Source of the DNA: an uncultured Gammaproteobacteria bacterium
GTDB taxonomy: Bacteria > Pseudomonadota > Gammaproteobacteria > Steroidobacterales > GCA-2729495
Direction: 5' to 3'
Length of the DNA stretch: 64,000 nucleotides
Assembly (NCBI GenBank): GCA_937921935.1
Contig: CAKZWQ010000005.1
Coordinates: 89,042-153,041, forward strand
Positions 17,300-28,142 of this stretch are shown here, one piece after another (within the stretch, counting starts at the first letter, position 1; each line of letters opens with the position of its first letter). Below the pieces are notes generated by a model. It had not been told where the DNA came from. It saw only the letters and a program-made list of their open reading frames with translations, and searched no databases. The translations under genes were made by a program, and so were the position numbers.

Positions 17300-18921
17300 C
17301 GCCGGGGATCGGCGAAAACTATCCTGAATATGCTGCCACCCTCGTCGCGGGGTTCAAAGATCAGCGTGGCCCGGTTACATTCGCAAAGCTCCCGCGAAAT
17401 GAACAATCCCAGGCCTGTGCCGCCGGCCTGGCCTGTCGCAAAAGGTTCGAACAGACGCTCGCGCATTTCTCCGTCTATACCCGGGCCCCGGTCGGCTATC
17501 TCCAGGTAGGGCCGGCGCATGCCACTCAGGCGGCCAAAGCGAATTTCGGCCACGGGCCCCACGGCATCCTCATTGGCATACTGCAGGGCGTTCTCGCAGA
17601 GGTTCCAGAAAACCTGGCGCAGATGGCTGGGGTCCATGCGTACGCTCAGGGGCTGATCTGGCGCAGTGATAAGCAGGCTATCCGGCGACAGTTCGCAGGT
17701 GGAGACGAATTCCTTGACGAAACTGTCGACCCAGGTGCCCAGTTCAATGGATTCCGCGCGCGTGGTGTCTCGCCGCGACAGCTGCATGACATTTTCGACA
17801 ATTTCACTCACACGGCTGCTGTTCATGCCGATGATGTCCAGCAGGCGTCTTTCCTCATCACGAAGGGCGGGCGATTCGCTCAGCAACTGCGCAGCGTGAC
17901 TAAGGGCGCCCACCGGGTTGCGGATTTCATGGGCGATGCTTGCGGACAGTCGGCCCAGCGCGACCAGCTTCGTTCGCCGGACTTTTTCTGCCAGCAGGCT
18001 CGCATCCTCCAGGAACATCAGCACGGGTCCGTCTTCGCTGCCTTCCAGGGGGGCGACATAGGTGTTGATGCGCACGGTACCCCCGCCCGAAGGAAAGCCC
18101 AGGGTCGCATCGGGCCCGGCCTGGCCGGCGCGCCAGTTCCGGAGCACGCGGGCCAGCTCCGGCGAGACCTGCTGCAGGCTCAACCCGGTTTTGCGGCTAT
18201 CGGCGCCGAGCAGGTCAGCGGCGGACTGGTTAATCAGGCGAATTTCGTCTGCCGCGTCGACCACGACGAGACTTTCGCGCAGGTTCTGAATCACGTAGTC
18301 GTTCAGCTGGGCGAGATTGGCCAGGTCGATGCCACGCTGCATGGCCAGGGCTTCACTTTCCCGCAGGCGCCGGGCCAGCGGATTGGCGGCAGCAGCGACC
18401 AGGAAGATGATGGCGCCCAGGACACCGGCGGGGATGAAAGCATTGATCGGAGACAGGCCCTGGCTGAAGGCAAGAGTTTGCTCGCCCAGCACAGCCAGGG
18501 CACTGATGGCGGCTGCGAACAGGGCTCTTTCATTGCTCAGCCTGAGGCTGGCTGCGCCCACGAGCACAATCAGCAAGCCACCAATGCCACTGGAAATGCC
18601 GCCGCCGGTATGGCTGAGCAGGGAGATGGCCAGAATATCCACCAGCAGGATAAGTGTGGGCTGGCGTCCGCGCAGCAGCAGGGCCGCTGCGCCAAAGAAG
18701 GCGTAGACGGCGGCGGTCAGGGTGAACAGCTCGGGATATCGAGCGTCCAGCAGGGGCGGATCGCGATTGAGCAGGGCAATAAGCAGCAGCGCCAGGGCGA
18801 CCAGCAGGCGAAAGGCAGCGACCAGCCGCTGGATCCGGCGCGCCGTATCGGCGGCGGGTGCCGCGGCTTCGGTGCTGCCAGTGGGCAGATGTTCTTGCAA
18901 CGTGTGTTCGGCGAGGGCCAT
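17281..18921 (-). CDS. pilS: Two-component sensor kinase PilS
   Basis: Membrane histidine kinase of 546 residues from ATG 18921 (MALAEHTLQEH); a further 59 upstream codons look non-coding. Several hydrophobic segments fill the first 200 residues (about six membrane passes, as in Pseudomonas PilS). A PAS domain follows, then the H-box SASIAHEIRNPVG with the phosphorylated His. The HATPase_c boxes are NLCENALQYAN, DRGPGID and GGTGLGLFISRE. It senses pilin level in the membrane in the best studied case and phosphorylates PilR. It is divergent from sucC. Confidence 0.93.
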   Translation of the reverse strand: MALAEHTLQEHLPTGSTEAAAPAADTARRIQRLVAAFRLLVALALLLIALLNRDPPLLDARYPELFTLTAAVYAFFGAAALLLRGRQPTLILLVDILAISLLSHTGGGISSGIGGLLIVLVGAASLRLSNERALFAAAISALAVLGEQTLAFSQGLSPINAFIPAGVLGAIIFLVAAAANPLARRLRESEALAMQRGIDLANLAQLNDYVIQNLRESLVVVDAADEIRLINQSAADLLGADSRKTGLSLQQVSPELARVLRNWRAGQAGPDATLGFPSGGGTVRINTYVAPLEGSEDGPVLMFLEDASLLAEKVRRTKLVALGRLSASIAHEIRNPVGALSHAAQLLSESPALRDEERRLLDIIGMNSSRVSEIVENVMQLSRRDTTRAESIELGTWVDSFVKEFVSTCELSPDSLLITAPDQPLSVRMDPSHLRQVFWNLCENALQYANEDAVGPVAEIRFGRLSGMRRPYLEIADRGPGIDGEMRERLFEPFATGQAGGTGLGLFISRELCECNRATLIFEPRDEGGSIFRIVFADPRRWETNR

Positions 18922-19096
18922 GAGTACCCGTGGACGGACAGCCTTGACGATTATGTCTGATCGGGCGCGACGCCGTGTGACCCAGATCCCAGTTCCCCGC
19001 CGTCGGGCGACTTCCGGCCATGGTTTCCATGCTGCGGTGATTCCCGCAAAATACGCGCCTTTCCGGGGCCAGTAGGCCCCATTTCCGGGAATTTTC

Positions 19097-20254
19097 ATGA
19101 ATCTCCACGAGTATCAGGCGAAGCAACTGTTTGCCCGCTATGGCATACCGGTCAGTCAGGGCGAGGTTGCCACGATGCCGGCACAGGCCGAAGCCGCCGC
19201 CGGGCGCCTTGGCGGGCAGTTATGGGTCGTCAAAGCCCAGGTCCACGCCGGGGGGCGGGGCAAGGGCGGCGGGGTGAAGCTGGCACGCAGCCCCGAAGAG
19301 GTGCACGCGGCAGCCGATGCCATGCTGGGCGAGCGCCTGGTTACCAAGCAGACAGGATCCGAAGGCCTGCCCATCAACCAGGTTTTCGTTGAGCGCGGCA
19401 GTGACATTGAGCGCGAACTCTATCTGAGCATGCTGGTCGATCGTGCGCGTGAGCGCATCGCCATCATTGCCTCAGCAGCCGGTGGTATGGATATCGAGGA
19501 AGTGGCGGCGAACACGCCGGAGCAGATCATTACCACTTTCGTGCAGCCGGCCGCCGGACTGCAGGCCTACCAGGCGCGGAGCATCGGCTATGCCTTGGGA
19601 CTTAGTAATGAGCAGGTCAAACAGTTCGTCAATTTCGCCGGCAAGCTATATCGCCTGTTCACGGAATGCGATGCAGGCCTGCTGGAAATCAACCCGCTGA
19701 TCGTGGACAAGGCCGGTGATCTGCTCGCCCTGGATGCCAAAATCAACATCGACGACAACGCCTTGTTCCGGCACGCTGAACTGCAGGCCATGCGGGATCC
19801 GTCTCAGGAAGATGAGATGGAGCGCAGTGCAGCTGAGCATGACCTGAACTACGTCTCCCTGGACGGCAATATTGCCTGCATGGTCAACGGTGCCGGTCTG
19901 GCCATGGCGACCATGGACCTGATCAAACTGCATGGTGGCGAGCCGGCCAACTTCCTGGATGTGGGCGGCGGCGCCACACCGGATCGGGTGGCAGCAGCTT
20001 TCAAGCTGATCCTGTCGAACACCTCAGTGGAGGCCATCCTGGTCAACATTTTCGGCGGCATCGTGCGCTGTGACCTGATTGCCGAAGGCATTATTCAGGC
20101 GGTGCGCGAGATTCACGTCAAGGTGCCTGTGATCGTGCGTCTGGAAGGCACTAACGTCGACAAGGGCAAGGCCTTGCTGGCCGAGAGCGGACTTGCCATT
20201 ACGCCTGCCGATGATTTGACGGACGCGGCTTTGAAAGCCGTGGCCTCGGTCTGA
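19097..20254 (+). CDS. sucC: Succinyl-CoA synthetase beta subunit (ADP-forming)
   Basis: A 385-residue ATP-grasp subunit of the TCA-cycle enzyme interconverting succinyl-CoA and succinate plus nucleotide triphosphate. The N-terminus [19 protein letters not shown] is diagnostic. Further motifs are [23 protein letters not shown] and [14 protein letters not shown]. Length is close to E. coli SucC (388). It is followed 76 bases later by sucD. The neighbouring sucAB genes are absent, so in this genome sucCD is adjacent to pilSR, as seen in Xanthomonadales. Confidence 0.97.
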   Translation: MNLHEYQAKQLFARYGIPVSQGEVATMPAQAEAAAGRLGGQLWVVKAQVHAGGRGKGGGVKLARSPEEVHAAADAMLGERLVTKQTGSEGLPINQVFVERGSDIERELYLSMLVDRARERIAIIASAAGGMDIEEVAANTPEQIITTFVQPAAGLQAYQARSIGYALGLSNEQVKQFVNFAGKLYRLFTECDAGLLEINPLIVDKAGDLLALDAKINIDDNALFRHAELQAMRDPSQEDEMERSAAEHDLNYVSLDGNIACMVNGAGLAMATMDLIKLHGGEPANFLDVGGGATPDRVAAAFKLILSNTSVEAILVNIFGGIVRCDLIAEGIIQAVREIHVKVPVIVRLEGTNVDKGKALLAESGLAITPADDLTDAALKAVASV

Positions 20255-20330
20255 GGGCAGGCATCGAGACTATTTTCCCCACTTAACCAGGACGCGGCGA
20301 TGGTCGCGGACTTTCGGGACAAGCTAGCCA

Positions 20331-21203
20331 ATGAGTATTCTTGTTAATAAAGATTCGAAAGTAATTTGTCAGGGCCTGACTGGCCGACAAGGTTCCTTTC
20401 ATGCCGAGCAGTGCATTGACTACGGCACACAGATTGTCGCTGGTGTCACGCCAGGGCGCGGCGGCGAACAGCACCTGGATCGCCCGGTGTTTAACACCAT
20501 GGAAGAAGCTGTGGAAGCCACGGGTGCCGACGTGAGTGTCATTTTTGTGCCCGCGCCGGCTGCGGCCGACGCTATTATTGCTGCAGCTGACGCCGGCCTG
20601 GGTCTGGTTGTGTGCATTACCGAAGGTGTGCCCGTGCAAGACATGGTGCGCGTGAAAGCTGTCCTGAAGGACTATGACTGTCGCCTGATCGGACCGAACT
20701 GCCCCGGCATCATTACGCCAGGCGAGTGCAAGATTGGCATCATGCCCGGCTTCATCCACCAGCCCGGCCGGGTGGGGGTGATCTCGCGCTCCGGCACGCT
20801 GACCTATGAAGCGGTTTATCAGACCACGAACAACGGCCTGGGGCAGACGACTTGTGTTGGAATCGGGGGCGACCCGGTGCGCGGTGTGAACTTCATCGAT
20901 TGCCTGGAACTGTTCGAACAGGATCCGGCCACTGACGGCATTATCATGGTGGGCGAAATTGGCGGCACGGATGAAGAAGCTGCTGCGCGTTATATTGCCG
21001 ATCATGTCACCAAGCCCGTTGTTGCTTATATCGCGGGCGTTACTGCGCCGCCCGGCAAGCGCATGGGTCATGCCGGCGCCATCATCTCCGGTGGCGAAGG
21101 CACGGCTGCCGCCAAATATGCCGCCCTGGAAGAGGCCGGGGTCAGCACCGTTCGCTCGCCGGCAGAGCTGGGCTCGGCCATGGCCGAACAGCTCAAGGCC
21201 TGA
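20331..21203 (+). CDS. sucD: Succinyl-CoA synthetase alpha subunit
   Basis: A 290-residue CoA-binding subunit, partner of sucC. It starts [20 protein letters not shown], with the Rossmann CoA site. It contains [15 protein letters not shown] and the phosphohistidine loop [14 protein letters not shown], whose His246-equivalent carries the phosphate. Length matches E. coli SucD (289). Confidence 0.97.
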   Translation: MSILVNKDSKVICQGLTGRQGSFHAEQCIDYGTQIVAGVTPGRGGEQHLDRPVFNTMEEAVEATGADVSVIFVPAPAAADAIIAAADAGLGLVVCITEGVPVQDMVRVKAVLKDYDCRLIGPNCPGIITPGECKIGIMPGFIHQPGRVGVISRSGTLTYEAVYQTTNNGLGQTTCVGIGGDPVRGVNFIDCLELFEQDPATDGIIMVGEIGGTDEEAAARYIADHVTKPVVAYIAGVTAPPGKRMGHAGAIISGGEGTAAAKYAALEEAGVSTVRSPAELGSAMAEQLKA

Positions 21204-21257
21204 GTTTTTCATGGCCCGGCATCGTATAGCCGGCTGCCTTTTTGACGGCGTGGGCGT

Positions 21258-22886
21258 ATGAGTACCGCTTTGCGAATCGCCTTGGCGCAAGCCAACCTCA
21301 CCGTGGGGGATGTGGCTGGCAATACCCGCCGCATGCTCGATATTCTGGATGCGGCGCGCGCACAGGCGGCGCAACTCGTGCTGTTTCCTGAGCTCTCGGT
21401 GTGCGGTTATCCGCCCGAGGACCTGCTGTTCCATGCCGGTCTGCGCACGCAGGTCGCCGAAGCCCTTGCCACCCTGGGTGCAGCCACCGCAGGCATCACT
21501 GCGGTGATTGGTTATCCCGAGTACGTTGATGAGCAGGTCTATAACTCGGCAGCCGTCTTTAGCGATGGACAGCAGGTCGCGAACTATCGCAAGCAGTGTC
21601 TGCCCAACTACAGCGTCTTCGACGAAGAGCGTTACTTTGCGGCGGGAACCAAAGCCTGCGTTATCGATGTGCAGGGTGTCCGGCTGGGCCTGGCCATTTG
21701 CGAGGATGTCTGGGAGCCTGGCCCGTGTCGGCTGGCAGCGGCCGCCGGCGCGCAGGCTATCGTGGCCATCAACGGTTCGCCGTTCAAGCTGGGCAAACAG
21801 AGTTTGCGCGAGGCCATCCTGGCCGAGCGGGCCATCGAAAATGATTTGCCTGTGGTTTACCAGAATCTGGTTGGCGGACAGGACGAGCTGGTATTCGACG
21901 GCGGCTCCTGTGCGCTGACGGCATCGGGTGAAACAGTTGTTCGCGCCATCGCGTTCGAAGAATCACTGCCTTGCGTGGATCTGGAGTTGAGTAGCGACGA
22001 TACGCTTGTGCCGCGGGCCGGTGAGATGGCCGCTTTGCAGTCGCCCGAGGCCAGCATCTACCAGGCTCTGACCACGGGTGTGCGCGATTACGTGGGCAAG
22101 CATGGGTTTCCGGGGATTGTCCTGGGCCTGTCGGGCGGCATCGACTCCGCCCTGACCCTGGCCATCGCGGTGGATGCACTGGGCGCCGATGCCGTGCAAG
22201 CTGTCATGATGCCCTATCGCTATACGGCCCCAATGAGCCAGTCCGATGCGGCTGAGCAGGCCCGTTTACTAGGTGTCGATTACCAGGTGATTCCGATTGA
22301 GGCTATGGTCACGGCAACCCTGGACGGCCTGGCCCCCCTGTTTGCCGGTTTGGCCCCTGATACCACGGAAGAGAATATTCAGTCCCGTTGCCGCGGCATC
22401 CTGTTGATGGCTATCTCCAACAAGACCGGGCGCATGGTGCTGGCGACAGGCAACAAGAGCGAAATGGCCGTGGGTTACGCCACCCTTTATGGTGACATGG
22501 CCGGTGGTTTCGCCCCCATCAAGGATTGCACCAAGACCCTGGTCTATCGGCTGGCGCAGTATCGGAATGAATTATCGGCGGTGATTCCAAAGCGTGTTAT
22601 CGACCGCCCCCCGTCGGCCGAACTGGCGCCTGACCAGCAGGACACAGACAGCTTGCCCCCTTATGAGGTGCTGGACGGAATTCTCGATGCGCTGATGCTG
22701 GATGATTTATCCGTGGACGGCATCGTGGCGCAGGGCTTTGACCGGGACATCGTGGTTGATATCGTCGAGCGCGTCCGTCGCAATGAGTACAAGCGCCGAC
22801 AGGCACCGCCCGGGGTGCGTATCAGCGCCCGGGCATTCGGTCGCGACTGGCGTTACCCGATTACCTCGGGTTATCGCCACCGCTAA
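21258..22886 (+). CDS. nadE: Glutamine-dependent NAD+ synthetase
   Basis: A 542-residue two-domain enzyme that amidates deamido-NAD with glutamine as nitrogen donor, the final step of NAD synthesis. The N-terminal nitrilase-type glutaminase has the Glu-Lys-Cys triad in FPELSVCGYPP, RKQCLPNYSVFDEERYF and LAICEDVW. The C-terminal N-type ATP pyrophosphatase has LGLSGGIDSALTLA and TGNKSEMAVGYATLYGDM. The fused architecture contrasts with the ammonia-only short NadE of enterobacteria. It ends three bases before the convergent bamD. Confidence 0.95.
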   Translation: MSTALRIALAQANLTVGDVAGNTRRMLDILDAARAQAAQLVLFPELSVCGYPPEDLLFHAGLRTQVAEALATLGAATAGITAVIGYPEYVDEQVYNSAAVFSDGQQVANYRKQCLPNYSVFDEERYFAAGTKACVIDVQGVRLGLAICEDVWEPGPCRLAAAAGAQAIVAINGSPFKLGKQSLREAILAERAIENDLPVVYQNLVGGQDELVFDGGSCALTASGETVVRAIAFEESLPCVDLELSSDDTLVPRAGEMAALQSPEASIYQALTTGVRDYVGKHGFPGIVLGLSGGIDSALTLAIAVDALGADAVQAVMMPYRYTAPMSQSDAAEQARLLGVDYQVIPIEAMVTATLDGLAPLFAGLAPDTTEENIQSRCRGILLMAISNKTGRMVLATGNKSEMAVGYATLYGDMAGGFAPIKDCTKTLVYRLAQYRNELSAVIPKRVIDRPPSAELAPDQQDTDSLPPYEVLDGILDALMLDDLSVDGIVAQGFDRDIVVDIVERVRRNEYKRRQAPPGVRISARAFGRDWRYPITSGYRHR

Positions 22887-22889
22887 GGC

Positions 22890-23729
22890 TTAAAAGAAAA
22901 AGAAAGGTTTGGCGCGCGCGTCGCCGTATTTTTTGAACTTCCGGTCCGGATAGTTTTCTTCCAGTACACCTCGGGTGTCTGTCGACAGATCGCGCATTCC
23001 CAGCTTGCCGTAAGCCTGGGACATCATATCCAGGGCCTGGGCCACGCCGGGGGAGCCATCGTAGTTTTCCACCACATAGCGCGCGCGATTCAGGGCTGCA
23101 GCCCACGCGCCGCGTCGCATGTAGTAGTCAGCCACCACTAATTCATGTGCAGCTAATCGGTTGCGCAGGAAAATCATCCGCTGACGGGCGTCTTCCGCAT
23201 ACACGCTGTCCGGGTAGCGTCTCACCAGCTGAGCAAAGGACGAGAAGGATTCGCGGGCTTCCACGGGCGGTCGTTTAGCCAGATCAACCCGGAATACTTT
23301 GAGCAGGGTGTTGTGCTGAGGACTGAATTGAGCGAGGCCGCGCATGTAAAGTGCGTAGTCAACGCGCGGATGGGTCGGGTTCTCTCGCTCGAACTGAATG
23401 GCTGAGTCAATGGCCTGCGCATCGTCGCCGTTGCGGTAATAGGCGTAGATCAGATCCAATTGCGCCTGTTTAGCCTTGTTGCTGAAGGGGTATCTTGCTT
23501 CAAGTGCCTCCAGGTACTGAATGCTGTTGCTGTAATTGCCATTGTTCAGGGACCGTGTACCGTACTTGTATAGCTCGTCGACCCCGGAGCGGGTTTCGCG
23601 TTCGTTTTTGCCGGAACAAGCGGTCAGGCCGATGCAAAGCAGGCCCAGGACTGCGAGATGGAGCAGGCTCTGCGGGAGCCGGCCTGGCTCGTTCGAGGGC
23701 AGGGGCGATGCCTGGTATGGGGTCGTCAT
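22890..23729 (-). CDS. bamD: Outer membrane assembly lipoprotein BamD
   Basis: A 279-residue lipoprotein of the BAM complex that inserts beta-barrel proteins. Its signal peptide ends in lipobox LTAC at about residue 38. Five TPR-like repeats follow (YKYGTRSLNNGNYSNSIQYL, YPFSNKAKQAQLDLIYAYY and later units). Length is a little above the 245 of E. coli because of a longer signal region and tail. It diverges from rluD, the conserved bamD-rluD arrangement of gammaproteobacteria, with about 50 bases between likely starts. The C-terminus ends in four Phe, which is odd but within an intact frame. Confidence 0.94.
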   Translation of the reverse strand: MTTPYQASPLPSNEPGRLPQSLLHLAVLGLLCIGLTACSGKNERETRSGVDELYKYGTRSLNNGNYSNSIQYLEALEARYPFSNKAKQAQLDLIYAYYRNGDDAQAIDSAIQFERENPTHPRVDYALYMRGLAQFSPQHNTLLKVFRVDLAKRPPVEARESFSSFAQLVRRYPDSVYAEDARQRMIFLRNRLAAHELVVADYYMRRGAWAAALNRARYVVENYDGSPGVAQALDMMSQAYGKLGMRDLSTDTRGVLEENYPDRKFKKYGDARAKPFFFF

Positions 23730-23779
23730 GGCGCGAGATTATAAACTAGGCCCTGGCATTGGGGCGCGAGGCCCGGCTG

Positions 23780-24760
23780 TTGGAACATGAGCTAGAAATT
23801 CCCGAAGAACTCGCCGGTCGTCGCCTGGACCAGGCTTTGGCCGCCCTGTTGCCGGACTACTCGCGCTCTCGCCTGAAGGCCTGGATTCTCGCCGGGCGGG
23901 TCAGCCTGGACGGCGCCGCCGTCAGTCCCCGCACCCCGGTGGCCACGGGACAGTGCGTGAAGCTGCAGGCGGAGGCCGAAACCCGGGCGGATGATGCGCC
24001 CCAGCCCATCGCGCTGGATGTGGTGTACGCCGATGAGCATCTGGCGGTGATCAATAAACCTGCCGGCCTGGTGGTGCATCCCGGCGCGGGGCAGCCACGC
24101 GACACCCTGGTCAACGGCTTGCTGCATCGCTGGCCGGAACTACATGCCCTGCCGCGCGGCGGTCTGCTGCACCGGCTGGACAAGGACACCACCGGTTTGC
24201 TCGTGGTGGCTCGCAGCGAAGCCGCTTACACGCGCCTGGTGCAGGATCTGCAGGAGCGACTGATTTCGCGGGAATACCGGGCTGTTTGTGTGGGTCGTCT
24301 GACCGCCGGCGGTCGCGTGGAGCAGCCCGTGGGTCGCCACCCCGTGCACCGCACGCGCATGACCGTCACGCCCAAGGGTCGTCCTTCCGTTACCCACTAT
24401 CGCGTGTTGGCCCGCTTTCCGGCCCACACTTTCCTGGCTTTGCGTCTGGAGACGGGGAGAACCCACCAGATCCGTGTCCATATGGCACATAGTGGGCATC
24501 CCCTGGTCGGCGATGCTCTTTATGGCGGTCGCCAGCGCTATCCGGCCGAGGCATCGGCAGTCTGCCGGGCCGCCATCGACGGCTTTCGGCGGCAGGCACT
24601 GCACGCCAGCCACCTGCGTTTCACCCATCCTGTTTCCGGCGCACCCGTTGAATGTGTGGCGCCGTTGCCGGCTGACCTGCTGGCTTTGCTTGGCGCCCTG
24701 GCAGAAAAAGCCGATGCGCCCATCGACTTCAATGGCTTGCAATGGCCCAACTCCAGTTAA
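23780..24760 (+). CDS. rluD: 23S rRNA pseudouridine synthase RluD
   Basis: S4-domain pseudouridine synthase that modifies U1911, U1915 and U1917 of 23S rRNA helix 69 in E. coli. The S4 domain spans about residues 15-75 (GRRLDQALAALLPDYSRSRL), and the catalytic motif is LLHRLDKDTTGLLVVA with its Asp. I prefer TTG 23780, with GAGG eight bases upstream, which gives 326 residues, equal to E. coli RluD. TTG 23759 is the alternative. The 3' end overlaps pgeF by 19 bases. Confidence 0.94.
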   Translation: MEHELEIPEELAGRRLDQALAALLPDYSRSRLKAWILAGRVSLDGAAVSPRTPVATGQCVKLQAEAETRADDAPQPIALDVVYADEHLAVINKPAGLVVHPGAGQPRDTLVNGLLHRWPELHALPRGGLLHRLDKDTTGLLVVARSEAAYTRLVQDLQERLISREYRAVCVGRLTAGGRVEQPVGRHPVHRTRMTVTPKGRPSVTHYRVLARFPAHTFLALRLETGRTHQIRVHMAHSGHPLVGDALYGGRQRYPAEASAVCRAAIDGFRRQALHASHLRFTHPVSGAPVECVAPLPADLLALLGALAEKADAPIDFNGLQWPNSS

Positions 24761-25497
24761 TCGAGCCCGACTGGCCGGCGCCGGCTGTTGTGCGAGCGGT
24801 AGCCACCACGCGCCTGGGCGGCTCAAGCCCGGCGCCCTATGACTCCCTGAATCTAGGCAGCCATGTGGACGACGAGCCGGACCGGGTCGTGGCTAATCGC
24901 GCCGCGCTGCGCGCCGCTGCCAGGTTGCCGGAAGAACCCTGCTGGCTGGCGCAGGTCCATGGCACGCAGATTGTTTCAGTCGGCGCGTTCAGCCGGCCAC
25001 CCGTGGCCGATGGCGTCACGGCCGACCAGCCTGGTTTGGTGTGTGCTGTTCTCACCGCTGATTGCCTGCCGGTTCTGCTGTGTGATCGGGCTGGCACCCG
25101 GGTCGCGGCTATCCACGCCGGTTGGCGAGGATTGGCCCAGGGAATTATTGAAGCGGCCGTGGCCGACTTTGGCCGGGCTGGTATCCCGGGCGTCGAACTG
25201 CTGGCCTGGCTGGGGCCTGCTATCGGGCCGGCGGCCTACGAGGTGGGCCCCGAGGTGCGTGCAGCCTTCCAGGCGCCCGGTGACGCGACGGGTTTTGCGG
25301 CCAACGCTGCCGGCCGCTGGCAATGTGACTTGCCTGGTCTGGCCCGGGGCCGCTTGCGGGCGGCTGGCCTGGGCCTTATCTATGGCGGCGAACACTGTAC
25401 TCATAGTGATGCGCGGCGGTTTTTCTCTTATCGGCGGGACGGCCGCTGTGGGCGGCAGGCCAGCCTGATCTGGCTGGAGCATGCCGCAAAGCGTTGA
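24742..25497 (+). CDS. pgeF: Peptidoglycan editing factor PgeF (YfiH, laccase-domain family)
   Basis: A 251-residue Cu-oxidase_4/YfiH protein. In E. coli this family keeps incorrect L-Ser from replacing L-Ala in peptidoglycan precursors and has been reported as a polyphenol oxidase or purine nucleoside enzyme in other settings. Metal-site residues visible: His in VHGTQIVSV, Cys in LTADCLPVLLCDR, and His in VAAIHAGWRGLAQGII. The order rluD-pgeF-clpB is the E. coli order. Its stop lies within the heat-shock-type promoter of clpB. Confidence 0.93.
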   Translation: MAQLQLIEPDWPAPAVVRAVATTRLGGSSPAPYDSLNLGSHVDDEPDRVVANRAALRAAARLPEEPCWLAQVHGTQIVSVGAFSRPPVADGVTADQPGLVCAVLTADCLPVLLCDRAGTRVAAIHAGWRGLAQGIIEAAVADFGRAGIPGVELLAWLGPAIGPAAYEVGPEVRAAFQAPGDATGFAANAAGRWQCDLPGLARGRLRAAGLGLIYGGEHCTHSDARRFFSYRRDGRCGRQASLIWLEHAAKR

Positions 25498-25521
25498 AAT
25501 CGCAGCTGCTGGCCCCACTTT
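25493..25521 (+). promoter_or_regulatory. Sigma-32 (heat-shock) promoter of clpB
   Basis: The -35 element GTTGAAA (25493-25499) and -10 element CCCCACTT (25513-25520) are separated by 13 bases. They match the RpoH consensus CTTGAAA-N13-CCCCATNT with two mismatches. The start point would fall near 25527, leaving a short leader before GGAGG at 25539 and the clpB ATG at 25554. It overlaps the end of pgeF. Confidence 0.75.
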
Positions 25522-25553
25522 GAGGGGACGAGCAAGTCGGAGGAGCCCGCGCC

Positions 25554-28124
25554 ATGCGCATGGATAAACTGACCAGCAAGTTTCAGCTGGCACTGGCGGA
25601 TGCCCAGTCCCTGGCCCTTGGCCGCGATCACCAGTTCATCGAACCGGCCCACCTGATGCTGGCTTTGCTGGATCAGGAAGGCGGCACTGTGCGCCCCTTG
25701 CTGAACAAGTCGGGCGCCAAAGTTAATCAGTTGCGCTCCCGCCTGGGCGAGGCCCTGGAACGCTTGCCTAAAGTGGAGGGCACACCCGGCGAGGTACACC
25801 TTGCTAATGACCTGGGCCGGCTGCTGAACGTCACGGACAAGCTCGCCCAGGATCGCGACGACCAGTACATCTCCAGCGAACTGTTCGTGCTGGCCGCCAC
25901 CGACGATCAGGGAGTGCTGGGTGAGATTCTGCGCGACAGCGGTGTGGTGCGCGGCGCCGTGGAAAAAGCGGTGGAAGACCTGCGCGGCGGCAGCCAGGTG
26001 AATGACCCCAATGCTGAGGACACGCGTCAGGCGCTGGAGAAGTACACCATCGATCTGACCGAGCGCGCCGAGCAGGGCAAGATCGATCCGATTATTGGTC
26101 GCGATGATGAAATCCGTCGCACCATCCAGATTCTGCAACGGCGCACCAAGAATAATCCGGTGTTGATCGGTGAACCGGGCGTGGGCAAGACGGCCATTGT
26201 CGAAGGGCTGGCCCAGCGAATCGTCAACGGCGAAGTGCCGGAGGGGATGAAAGACAAGCGCATTCTGTCCCTGGACCTGGGCGCCCTGATTGCCGGGGCA
26301 AAATTCCGCGGCGAATTCGAAGAGCGCTTGAAAGCCGTGCTCACTGACCTGTCCAAACAGGAAGGTCAGATCATCCTGTTTATTGATGAGATGCACACCC
26401 TGGTGGGTGCCGGCAAAGCGGAGGGCGCCATGGATGCCGGCAATATGCTTAAACCGGCCCTGGCGCGCGGCGAGTTGCATTGCGTCGGCGCGACCACCCT
26501 GGATGAGTATCGCGAAAATGTTGAAAAAGATGCCGCCCTGGAGCGCCGCTTCCAGAAAGTGCTGGTAGATGAGCCGACGGTAGAAGACACCATCGCCATT
26601 CTGCGTGGCCTGAAAGAGCGCTACGAAGTCCATCACGGCGTGGACATGACCGACCCGGCCATTGTGTCGGCAGCCACCTTGTCCCATCGGTACATTACTG
26701 ACCGGCAATTACCGGACAAGGCCATCGATCTGATCGACGAAGCGGGTTCGCGCATTCGCATGGAAATCGATTCCAAGCCGGAAGCCATGGACCGACTCTA
26801 CCGTCGCATCATCCAGCTCAAAATCGAACGTGAGGCCCTGAAGAAGGAGTCGGATGACGCCTCCGTCAAGCGCTTGAAAGACCTGGAGTCCCAGCTGGCG
26901 GAGCTGGAGCGCGAGTATGCAGACTTGGAAGAAGTCTGGCGGGCTGAGAAAGCCCAGCTGGCCGGAGCGACCCATATAAAAGAGGAGCTGGAACGCGCCC
27001 GCCTTGAGCTGGAGACGGCTAATCGCGCGCAAAACCTGCAGCGTATGTCGGAACTGCAGTATGGCCAGATTCCCGAGCTCGAGAAGCAGTTGCAGGACGC
27101 CCAGGCGGCCGAGGCGCAGGAAACTACCCTGGTGCGCAACAAGGTTACCGAAGAGGAGATCGCCGAAGTCGTCTCCAAATGGACCGGCATCCCGGTGACC
27201 AAAATGCTGGAGGGCGAGAAGGACAAACTGCTGCGAATGGAAGAGGCCCTGCATCAGCGCCTGGTAGGTCAGGACGAAGCCGTGCAGTCAGTTGCCAACG
27301 CCATTCGCCGCTCGCGGGCCGGGCTGTCGGACCCGAATCGCCCCAACGGTTCATTCCTGTTTCTTGGGCCGACAGGGGTCGGCAAGACCGAGTTGACCAA
27401 GGCCCTGGCTGCCTTTTTATTCGACAGTGAGGACGCGCTGATTCGCGTGGATATGTCGGAGTTCATGGAGAAACACTCTGTGGCTCGCCTGATTGGTGCT
27501 CCACCGGGGTATGTGGGCTACGAGGAGGGTGGTTATCTGACGGAAACGGTGCGCCGTAAGCCTTATTCCGTGATTTTGCTGGACGAAGTGGAGAAGGCGC
27601 ATCCGGACGTCTTCAATGTGCTGCTGCAGGTACTGGATGATGGCCGGCTCACGGATGGTCATGGCCGCACCGTGGATTTTCGCAACACCGTGATCGTCAT
27701 GACCTCCAACCTGGGCTCGCAAAAGATCCAGCGCCTGGCCGGCGAGGAGAACTATGCCGCCATGAAGGACGCGGTGATGGAGGATGTGGCCGAGCATTTC
27801 CGCCCCGAATTCCTGAACCGCGTTGATGACATCGTGGTATTCCACCCGCTGGATAAGGAACAGATCCGTCAGATCGTCGAAATTCAGCTGGGCTATCTTC
27901 GGGCGCGGCTTCAAGAGCGCGATATGCACCTGGAGCTGACGCCCGAGGCCCTGGATCAGATCGCCGATGTGGGCTATGACCCGGTGTATGGGGCCCGGCC
28001 CCTGAAGCGCGCCGTGCAGCAAAGGATTGAAAATCCGCTCGCAGAAGATATCCTGCGCGGCCAGTTCAAGCCTGGCGATACCGTCAGGGTGACCGTGGAC
28101 GACGGCGCCATCGCGTTCCGCTAA
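25554..28124 (+). CDS. clpB: ATP-dependent disaggregase ClpB
   Basis: Hsp100 disaggregase of 856 residues, E. coli 857. An N-terminal Clp_N repeat domain is followed by AAA1 with GEPGVGKT and the Walker [15 protein letters not shown] coiled-coil M domain spans about residues 410-520 ([20 protein letters not shown]). AAA2 has GPTGVGKT and the sensor Arg region. It works with DnaK to resolubilise aggregates in the cytoplasm. ATG 25554 follows GGAGG. A sigma-32-like promoter lies immediately upstream, consistent with heat-shock induction. Confidence 0.98.
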   Translation: MRMDKLTSKFQLALADAQSLALGRDHQFIEPAHLMLALLDQEGGTVRPLLNKSGAKVNQLRSRLGEALERLPKVEGTPGEVHLANDLGRLLNVTDKLAQDRDDQYISSELFVLAATDDQGVLGEILRDSGVVRGAVEKAVEDLRGGSQVNDPNAEDTRQALEKYTIDLTERAEQGKIDPIIGRDDEIRRTIQILQRRTKNNPVLIGEPGVGKTAIVEGLAQRIVNGEVPEGMKDKRILSLDLGALIAGAKFRGEFEERLKAVLTDLSKQEGQIILFIDEMHTLVGAGKAEGAMDAGNMLKPALARGELHCVGATTLDEYRENVEKDAALERRFQKVLVDEPTVEDTIAILRGLKERYEVHHGVDMTDPAIVSAATLSHRYITDRQLPDKAIDLIDEAGSRIRMEIDSKPEAMDRLYRRIIQLKIEREALKKESDDASVKRLKDLESQLAELEREYADLEEVWRAEKAQLAGATHIKEELERARLELETANRAQNLQRMSELQYGQIPELEKQLQDAQAAEAQETTLVRNKVTEEEIAEVVSKWTGIPVTKMLEGEKDKLLRMEEALHQRLVGQDEAVQSVANAIRRSRAGLSDPNRPNGSFLFLGPTGVGKTELTKALAAFLFDSEDALIRVDMSEFMEKHSVARLIGAPPGYVGYEEGGYLTETVRRKPYSVILLDEVEKAHPDVFNVLLQVLDDGRLTDGHGRTVDFRNTVIVMTSNLGSQKIQRLAGEENYAAMKDAVMEDVAEHFRPEFLNRVDDIVVFHPLDKEQIRQIVEIQLGYLRARLQERDMHLELTPEALDQIADVGYDPVYGARPLKRAVQQRIENPLAEDILRGQFKPGDTVRVTVDDGAIAFR

Positions 28125-28142
28125 GCGGCCTTCGGAGGACAA

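Noticed and set aside
17623..18960. A 445-codon plus-strand ORF opposite pilS
   Set aside because: Antisense shadow of an unambiguous histidine kinase gene with Gln/Gly-rich, domain-free translation.
25428..26708. A 426-codon minus-strand ORF opposite pgeF and clpB
   Set aside because: Antisense shadow; the opposite strand is the clear ClpB reading frame.
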